Virus record (IMG/VR): IMGVR_UViG_3300050821_016912 | Location: 1 to 39,203 of that record | Source of the DNA: a virus | DNA: 39,203 bases | Reading direction: 5' to 3' (one strand) | Shown here: positions 37,632-39,203 of the stretch, piece after piece | Position numbering within the stretch: position 1 is the first letter of the stretch | Layout of the letters: each line of letters begins with the position of its first letter | Notes under the pieces: model-generated | Seen by the model: only the letters and a program-made list of their open reading frames with translations | Told to the model about the DNA's origin: nothing | Databases searched by the model: none | Program-made: the position numbers and the translations under genes

Positions 37632-38662
37632 CCCACAACAATTATTGCGTGGTCCTTTGTTACAAAAGCTATTCCAACCTGCCTGGAATTTCGCATATTG
37701 GCCTTGGTGTTACAGCCATCAACACGGCCAAATACTTAAGGTCCCACGGGATCAAAGCCTTGGTCTTGCCAGTAGTGAATACTGCGGATGTGGAAACGTT
37801 TTTAAAAGCTCATCCCGAGATCACTCACCTCAACATGTCAGCTCTTTGGGTGCCAACTGAGACTTTTGGCAAATGGTGCGCGCTTTATCCCCACGTGCAT
37901 TTTTCGGTCACCAGTCACTCCAATGTGGCGTTTTTACAAGTCGAGCATAGGGCTATTTTGCTGATTCGCGATGCGATCAATTTAGAGGAAACGACGACCA
38001 ATTTTAAGCTTTGCGGCAATTCCGACAGATTCATTTCATATATCAAAGCTGCCTATGGCGCGATGGCGACCGAACTGCCAAACCTCTATTTTTTAAACGA
38101 GATTCAATCGGCCCCACGGTATACACCCTGGCGCGGGGGGACCCTAAGAATTGGGATCTTTGGGGCCATGAGACTGCTTAAAAACTTTAACACGGCTGCG
38201 GCTGCGGCTTTGCAGATTTCAAGGGAGCTTAAGGCCCAGACCGAGATTTGGATCAATGGGGGCAGAAAAGATTTTACCGAGGCGACCAACCTTGCCAACT
38301 CAATCAAGAACACTGTTAAAGGCGTCCCACTTGTCACTTTAAAAGAATACAATTGGGCACCTTGGCCCGAATTTCGAAAAACGGTGGGCTCCATGCATTT
38401 ACTCCTGCAACCCAGCCATTCGGAAAGCTTTAACAACGTCACGGCCGACGGCATAAGTGAGTCCGTCCCAAGCGTCGTCAGCAACGCCATCGATTGGGCG
38501 CCGCCGCAATGGCAAGCCAATTGCGATGATGTGAATGATGTAGCCCGCGTGGGGATGGCTTTGCTTCATGACCCAAAGGCCACGGTTGAGGGTTACCAGG
38601 CGCTTCAAAAACACAACCAAATGGCCTTTGCTCTTTGGCTAAAATATCTGGCTACCAAATGA
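37628..38662 (+). CDS. GT4-like glycosyltransferase
   Basis: 344 residues. VLCYKSYSNLPGISHIGLGV at the N-terminus resembles the GT-B acceptor side. The donor side holds LRIGIFGAMRLLKNFNTAAA, EIWINGGRKDF and a conserved stretch LLLQPSHSESFNNVTADGIS with ESVPSVVSNAIDWAPP, the E-S-F/x7-E pattern of GT4 enzymes in which Glu contacts the nucleotide sugar. It overlaps the methyltransferase gene, so its acceptor could be phage DNA, but it could also be a host surface glycan or a virion protein. Coupled through ATGA at both ends. Confidence 0.8.
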   Translation: MTHNNYCVVLCYKSYSNLPGISHIGLGVTAINTAKYLRSHGIKALVLPVVNTADVETFLKAHPEITHLNMSALWVPTETFGKWCALYPHVHFSVTSHSNVAFLQVEHRAILLIRDAINLEETTTNFKLCGNSDRFISYIKAAYGAMATELPNLYFLNEIQSAPRYTPWRGGTLRIGIFGAMRLLKNFNTAAAAALQISRELKAQTEIWINGGRKDFTEATNLANSIKNTVKGVPLVTLKEYNWAPWPEFRKTVGSMHLLLQPSHSESFNNVTADGISESVPSVVSNAIDWAPPQWQANCDDVNDVARVGMALLHDPKATVEGYQALQKHNQMAFALWLKYLATK

Positions 38663-39203
38663 TCCTGCACGGCGATTGCTTGGAGCAAATGCGTTTGATG
38701 CCGGACAATTCGGTTGATTGCGTGGTGACAGACCCGCCTTATGGTTGGCGCTTTATGGGCAAGGCTTGGGATGCGTTTGATATTGACCGAATGACAAAAG
38801 AGCCATCCAAAGATGAATGGCATGAGAATAAAAGGATTGGCCATAAGCGATGTGGCTTGGACACAGGTTCACAAAGTGCCGGCACGTATGATGTGACACT
38901 CAAAGGTAACCAAGCATTTCAAGTCTTTAGTGAGGGCTGGGCCAAAGAGGCTTTGCGCGTATTAAAACCCGGCGGCCATATGCTGGTGTTTTGTGGGCCT
39001 AGGACTTATCACCGCATGGCTTCAGGCTTAGAGGATGCTGGCTTTGAGATCAGAGATCAGTTGCAGTGGTTATTTGGCTCAGGCTTCCCCAAATCGCTCG
39101 ACATATCCAAAGCGATTGATAAGCAGGCGGGGGCTGAGCATGAACGGCCTGTCATTGGTAAAAACCCCGCTTATAGACCAAATGAATACGATTGGGTGGG
39201 CGG
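38659..39203 (+). CDS. DNA methyltransferase (N6-adenine/N4-cytosine), 5' part
   Basis: N-terminal part of a beta-class amino-methyltransferase that continues at base 1. It transfers a methyl group from S-adenosylmethionine to the exocyclic amine of A or C in DNA. The protein starts MILHGDCLEQM and has the catalytic motif IV DPPY at residues 25-28, followed by the target-recognition region. ATG at 38659 overlaps the glycosyltransferase stop in an ATGA junction, so the two are translationally coupled. Joined across the contig ends the protein is about 580 residues, long for this family because of an inserted block described in the 3' part. No restriction endonuclease partner is visible, so it is probably a solitary phage methylase that protects or marks phage DNA. 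Target base and recognition site cannot be read from the sequence. Confidence 0.92.
   Translation, partial: MILHGDCLEQMRLMPDNSVDCVVTDPPYGWRFMGKAWDAFDIDRMTKEPSKDEWHENKRIGHKRCGLDTGSQSAGTYDVTLKGNQAFQVFSEGWAKEALRVLKPGGHMLVFCGPRTYHRMASGLEDAGFEIRDQLQWLFGSGFPKSLDISKAIDKQAGAEHERPVIGKNPAYRPNEYDWVG
39148..39203. repeat. Terminal direct repeat (contig closure), right copy
   Basis: Exact copy of bases 1-56; see the left copy. The non-redundant genome length is 39,147 bp. Confidence 0.97.

Noticed and set aside
1-39203. CRISPR arrays, rRNA genes and complete insertion sequences
   Set aside because: No regularly spaced repeats, no rRNA-like stretches and no transposase with inverted ends were seen; the IS66-like pair lacks tnpC and ends.

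Overview
The window is a complete, circularly closed genome of a temperate, short-tailed (podovirus-like) phage. The first 56 bases are repeated exactly as the last 56 bases (1-56 = 39148-39203), so the unique length is 39,147 bp and the sequence was cut inside a DNA methyltransferase gene. The phage-type evidence is a large terminase, portal, scaffold-like protein, major capsid protein, connector, a 1,050-residue nozzle-like protein, two large internal-virion-type proteins and fibre/spike genes, with no tape-measure, tail-tube or sheath gene. The temperate evidence is a tyrosine integrase, an excisionase-like protein, an XRE repressor and an attP that carries half of a tRNA-Pro gene. The GH108-type endolysin, the signal peptides and the AGGAG ribosome sites fit a Gram-negative host. 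Nothing in the sequence names the host; the tRNA-Pro half at attP is the best handle on it.

Layout. (1) 37404-39203 continuing into 1-24837, plus strand: the late operon. It opens with a small membrane protein, a glycosyltransferase and a DNA methyltransferase that overlap by 4 bp, then packaging (1275-4197), portal and pre-capsid genes (4453-7966), capsid (8817-10037), connector and nozzle (10831-15283), internal virion proteins (15669-19978), and fibres and spike (19989-24837). One minus-strand gene (8169-8447) and about 370 bp of non-coding or decayed DNA interrupt it just before the capsid gene. (2) 24895-25977, minus: six very small overlapping genes, including a secreted Cys-rich microprotein and two single-span membrane peptides. 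(3) 26030-26296: an AT-rich divergent control region and a plus-strand ribbon-helix-helix regulator that appears to be made from a leaderless mRNA. (4) 26283-28204, minus: endolysin, RusA resolvase and a replication-initiator-like protein with a repeat cluster that looks like an origin. (5) 28284-32863, minus: attP, integrase, excisionase, membrane proteins, an IS66 TnpA/TnpB-like pair, and a single-strand annealing protein with a RecE-like exonuclease. (6) 32864-33422: operator region and repressor. (7) 33432-37281, minus: a secreted bifunctional esterase-glycoside hydrolase (811 aa), four overlapping envelope-type small genes and a second ribbon-helix-helix protein.

How it works together (inference). 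The repressor and the two small regulators hold the switch. The initiator, RusA, annealing protein and exonuclease support replication and recombination, and the late operon builds and fills the particle. The most unusual parts are an HNH endonuclease gene nested out of frame inside the methyltransferase gene while the methyltransferase frame stays open, a TnpA/TnpB pair of IS66 type without a transposase, and the large secreted polysaccharide-active enzyme next to the repressor, which looks like a lysogenic-conversion gene.
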